Shown: piece by piece, positions 6,181-8,085 of the stretch
Position numbering within the stretch: the stretch's first letter is position 1
Layout of the letters: every line of letters begins with the position of its first letter
Made by a program: the position numbers and the translations under genes
Notes under the pieces: model-generated
What the model saw: only the letters and a program-made list of their open reading frames with translations
What the model was told of the DNA's origin: nothing
Database searches by the model: none
NCBI GenBank assembly: GCA_031288455.1
Contig: JAITRI010000067.1
Coordinates: 1-8,085, forward strand
Direction: 5' to 3'
Length of the DNA stretch: 8,085 nucleotides
Source: Puniceicoccales bacterium
GTDB lineage: Bacteria; Verrucomicrobiota; Verrucomicrobiia; Opitutales; JAIRKQ01

Positions 6181-6360
6181 GAATGTATCATGTAAAATAT
6201 TTTTTACAATAAAAAAACTTGAATATTTTTTTATTTGCGATTTTCTCACGCCCGTGATTCGGAACAAATCTTTCAATTTTGCCGCAGCGGAACGGTTGGC
6301 AGTGCCATGTGTCACTGCAATTGTTTGCGCAGGAGCGGCAATCGTTTCGGCCAAGTGATC
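6181..6360. promoter_or_regulatory. AT-rich divergent spacer with inverted repeat
   Basis: This region separates the small minus-strand ORF from the kinase. At 6191-6208 there is a perfect inverted repeat TGTAAAA-TATT-TTTTACA (7-bp arms, 4-base spacer), inside the most AT-rich part of the window (about 6181-6245). TACAAT at 6205-6210 (+) resembles a -10 box, and on the minus strand TATTTT overlaps the palindrome. A dimeric regulator binding the repeat could control both genes. The promoter elements themselves are weak and are offered only as candidates. Confidence 0.4.
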
Positions 6361-7170
6361 ATGTGTGACTTACAGAATAGTGGCGACAGAAATTGTCAGT
6401 GTGCCGCGCATAGTATGCCGATCAAGACTAGAGGGCCGGCCAGACAGCGTCTCCTAGAAATGCTCAGAAAGGAACGGGAATTAAACCAGGCGAAAGGACT
6501 GTTCATCAACATGGTCTCGCACGAGATGCGGACTCCGCTGGCGGTCATGCAGGGCGCCGTCGATCTGATGGAACAGTGCAGCGATCGTTTGAGCGAGGCC
6601 GATAAAATGAATTATTTGCAGGACATAAAAAAATGCATTCTCAGGATGACGCGCACGATGGACACGGTGACCATTCTGGGCAAGGTGCAGGACAATCAAC
6701 TGACGTTTCAGCCGCTTAAAACCGACGTTGTTCGGTTTTGCAGAAACATAGTGAACGAGGTGGAAAATTTAAACGAGGGGAGGAAAATTGTGCTGCAGGT
6801 GTCGAAATCATTCCCCTATTCGCTCAACATGGACACGACGCTCCTCTACCACATCATTTCAAATTTGCTCACCAACGCAGTCAAATATTCGAATTCTAAT
6901 GAATTGGTTTACATAAAATTAGCATACGACGCAGATATTTTGACCATATACGTCAAGGACAGCGGCATAGGGATTCCCAAGGGCGACCTGAAGGAAATTT
7001 TCAAGCCATTTCACCGCGGATCCAACATCAAATCTCGCAAAGGAATGGGCATAGGAATGTTTATAGTGAAGCATTGCGTTGCGATCCACGACGGCACAAT
7101 CGCCGTTGATTCGCGGGAAAACGTCGGAACGACGTTTAAGGTGTCGCTGCCGATACTGCCGAGAAGTTAG
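6361..7170 (+). CDS. Sensor-less histidine kinase (HisKA + HATPase_c)
   Basis: 269 residues from the ATG at 6361; ATG 6415 is an alternative, and the frame is open back to 6235, but that part does not read as protein. A short basic helix (about 25-50, LLEMLRKERELNQAKGLF) leads into the HisKA dimerisation domain with phospho-acceptor His54 in VSHEMRTPL. The ATP-binding domain has the N box NLLTNAVKYS (Asn168, Asn172), the G1 box DSGIGIP (Asp200), the F box IFKPFHRG (213-220) and the G2 box GMGIGMFIVKH (228-238). All catalytic motifs are intact, so it should autophosphorylate and pass phosphate to a response regulator. There is no transmembrane segment and no PAS, GAF or HAMP domain, so it would be cytoplasmic and depend on a partner or receive no direct signal. 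No response regulator is in the window. If the 6361 start is right, Cys2, Cys12 and Cys14 form a small cysteine cluster. AAGTGA just before the ATG is only a weak ribosome site. Confidence 0.88.
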   Translation: MCDLQNSGDRNCQCAAHSMPIKTRGPARQRLLEMLRKERELNQAKGLFINMVSHEMRTPLAVMQGAVDLMEQCSDRLSEADKMNYLQDIKKCILRMTRTMDTVTILGKVQDNQLTFQPLKTDVVRFCRNIVNEVENLNEGRKIVLQVSKSFPYSLNMDTTLLYHIISNLLTNAVKYSNSNELVYIKLAYDADILTIYVKDSGIGIPKGDLKEIFKPFHRGSNIKSRKGMGIGMFIVKHCVAIHDGTIAVDSRENVGTTFKVSLPILPRS

Positions 7171-7200
7171 CGAAATTGTGAAATTCGTGCGAAGTTCAAC

Positions 7201-7245
7201 CGCTACGCAGACAAGTAGCGAAACCGGCACGCGTTGCATTTTTTT
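7201..7245 (+). terminator. Possible weak terminator after the kinase gene
   Basis: A 6-bp hairpin (CGCTAC 7201-7206 / GTAGCG 7215-7220) lies 30 bases after the kinase stop. A T-tract follows at about 7239-7245, but 18 bases after the stem rather than directly. It may end the kinase transcript before rnpB, or may simply be spacer. A poor -35/-10 pair (TTGCAT 7234-7239, TTGAAT 7257-7262, 17-base spacing) in the same stretch could instead be the rnpB promoter. Confidence 0.3.
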
Positions 7246-7282
7246 CTTTACAGCGATTGAATTTTCGCAATTGGGAATGGAA

Positions 7283-7656
7283 GTGGGGATTTTGCAGACA
7301 TGCGTTCGCTCGTGTGCGAGATCGCGAGAGGAAAGTCCGGACACCACATGGCAAAATTCCACGCGAAAGCGTGGGCACGCGTCCCATAGGTCGCGTGACG
7401 GAACAGTGCAACAGAAAATATACCGCCGCCAGGTAAGGGTGAAATGGTGAGGTAAGAGCTCACCGGCGCAGCAGCGATGTTGCGCGCATGGCAAACCCAA
7501 TTTGGTGCAAGGCGAAATAGGGGGCCGAGTTGCCAGCTCGATGGCTCCGGGTTCGCCGCACTCCGCATGGAGAATTCTGCGATTGCTTGCAGAATTAGAT
7601 GAATGGACGCACCGTCGCAGGACGGCACAGAATCCGGCTTACTGCAGGATCCTCAC
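7283..7656 (+). ncRNA. rnpB: RNase P RNA, bacterial type A
   Basis: This is the catalytic RNA of RNase P, which removes 5' leaders from tRNA precursors together with the RnpA protein. All universally conserved blocks are present: GAGGAAAGTCC (7328-7338), ACAGTGCAACAGAAA (7403-7417), AGGTAAGGGTGAAA (7431-7444), GCAAACCC...GCAAGGCGAAATAGG (7491-7521) and ACAGAATCCGGCTTA (7627-7641). The ends are set by helix P1: 7283-7297 (GTGGGGATTTTGCAG) pairs with 7642-7656 (CTGCAGGATCCTCAC) over 15 bp counting three G-U pairs. P4 is supported by AGTCCGGA pairing with TCCGGCTT, where the usual terminal G-C pair is replaced by A-T, a compensatory change from the E. coli sequence. The GGT that pairs with tRNA CCA is present near 7547-7553. 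At 374 nucleotides it has normal length. Repeat array R begins right at its 3' end. Confidence 0.97.
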
Positions 7657-7742
7657 CGCTGGCTTTTCCAAAAAATACGGCGCCGCTGACTTTTGTTTAC
7701 GCCCCAGAGCTGCGTCTTCCCGCTGTGCTGTTTTAGTGCCTC

Positions 7743-7795
7743 CGGCGGGCAGGGGCACAGCCCCTGCACCCGCCGCATCCGCGCAGCGGATGCGG
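7743..7795 (+). repeat. Compound hairpin plus hairpin A, unit R1
   Basis: CGGCGGG (7743-7749) pairs with CCCGCCG (7769-7775), and inside it CAGGGGC (7750-7756) pairs with GCCCCTG (7760-7766) around the loop ACA, with CA (7767-7768) bulged. This gives a 14-bp stem in two blocks. Hairpin A overlaps its 3' side: CCGCATCCGC (7773-7782), loop GCA, GCGGATGCGG (7786-7795). The two structures share bases 7773-7775, so they could compete slightly or stack. Confidence 0.88.
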
Positions 7796-7801
7796 ATCGC
7801 T

Positions 7802-7813
7802 TCGCGCGCGCGA
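7802..7813. repeat. Self-complementary TCGCGCGCGCGA
   Basis: A perfect 12-base palindrome of alternating CG directly after hairpin A in unit R1. The same sequence closes the window at 8074-8085. Related but imperfect CG-rich stretches occur at the same position in array M (CCTCGCGCGCGCC at about 5212 and GCGTGCGCGAAGCGG at about 5267). Confidence 0.8.
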
Positions 7814-8014
7814 GGCGGAAATCTCCGGGCACGCGAGATGGCGGAAATTTACGGAAAATGAAAACTAAAGATAAAAGCGCCGAAAATACAAAGACAAAGG
7901 CCACGGGGAACTAAAAAACATTGGCGCCGGGCGCTTTCCTCTGAAAATACGGCGCCGCGGACTTTTGTTTACGCCACAGAGCTGCATCTTCCCGCTGTGC
8001 TGTTTTAGTGCCTC

Positions 8015-8067
8015 CGGCGGGCAGGGGCACAGCCCCTGCACCCGCCGCATCCGCGCAGCGGATGCGG
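8015..8067 (+). repeat. Compound hairpin plus hairpin A, unit R2
   Basis: This is the second copy of the structure at 7743-7795, exactly 272 bp later and identical over this span, including the ACA and GCA loops. Confidence 0.88.
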
Positions 8068-8085
8068 ATCGCTTCGCGCGCGCGA

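Larger units (their letters stand above)
7657..8085 (+). repeat. Palindrome-rich tandem array R, downstream of rnpB
   Basis: This array is inverted relative to L and M on the plus strand but has the same orientation relative to the upstream gene. Two copies of a 272-bp unit start at 7678 and 7950. The 136 bp that can be compared (7678-7813 and 7950-8085) differ at three positions. Each unit holds CGGCGCCGC, an A/T connector, CTGTTTTAGTGCCTCCGGCGGG, a compound hairpin, hairpin A with GCA loop, the palindrome TCGCGCGCGCGA, then a connector with ACTAAAGATAAAAGCGCC and GCGCCGGGCGC. The second copy is cut by the window end, so the array continues. Hairpin B is absent here. The sequence CTGGCTTTTCC...AAATACGGCGCC right after the rnpB P1 helix matches the end of a unit, so the array appears to abut rnpB. 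ORFs inside are repeat-derived and not called. Confidence 0.88.

Noticed and set aside
5801..6358. 185-residue ORF on the plus strand ending just before the kinase ATG
   Set aside because: Although it looks operon-like by position, it has few charged residues, is rich in Ser, Cys and hydrophobic residues, and mirrors the opposite ORF, which has a more protein-like composition. It is treated as a shadow, though the choice between strands is not certain.
6235..6360. N-terminal extension of the kinase frame
   Set aside because: The 42 extra residues are Cys/Arg/Ser-rich with no domain character and overlap the AT-rich promoter region, so the start at 6361 (or 6415) is preferred.
7079..7628. ORFs of up to 193 residues across the kinase end and rnpB
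   Set aside because: They overlap the conserved RNase P RNA, whose structure explains the sequence.
75..8085. CRISPR array
   Set aside because: The repeats are 100-270 bp composites of diverged modules without regularly sized unique spacers, and no cas gene is visible.

Overview
The window is a bacterial chromosomal segment of mixed base composition. It carries single-copy housekeeping genes (radC, recA, mnmG and the RNase P RNA gene rnpB) separated by long arrays of palindrome-rich repeats. The organism cannot be fixed from the sequence alone. The N-terminal style of RadC and the NRSKGEAVRGPRAQCDK segment of MnmG look more like Verrucomicrobiota or a related group than Proteobacteria, but that is a low-confidence impression. 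Several starts lack a good Shine-Dalgarno sequence, whereas mnmG and the small FliO-like gene have one.

Layout. 1-74 is an almost pure C/G homopolymer stretch, probably an assembly or contig-edge artefact that replaces part of a repeat. 75-417 is repeat array L. 418-1104 (-) is radC. 1105-1359 is intergenic. 1360-2406 (-) is recA. Then, divergently, come a DoxX-like four-helix membrane protein (2495-2896, +) and a small single-helix FliO-like protein (2922-3206, +). mnmG (3208-5073, -) converges on the latter, with the two stop codons one base apart. 5166-5757 is repeat array M. 5779-6180 (-) is a small hydrophilic Ser/Thr/Asn-rich ORF of unknown function. After an AT-rich divergent spacer comes a histidine kinase without a sensor domain (6361-7170, +), then rnpB (7283-7656, +), then repeat array R, which starts at the 3' end of rnpB and runs off the window end as a 272-bp tandem repeat.

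How things fit together. radC and recA are DNA-maintenance genes, mnmG and rnpB act in tRNA modification and maturation, and the kinase is a cytoplasmic phospho-signalling protein with no response regulator in view. The genes do not form one pathway. The most distinctive feature is the mosaic repeat family. All three arrays lie just downstream of a gene 3' end (radC, the small ORF, rnpB) and are oriented the same way relative to that gene. They are built from reusable hairpin modules, and some of these carry their three-base loop in inverted form in different copies. This looks like a mobile or gene-converting family of intergenic palindromic elements that could be transcribed as structured 3' ends.
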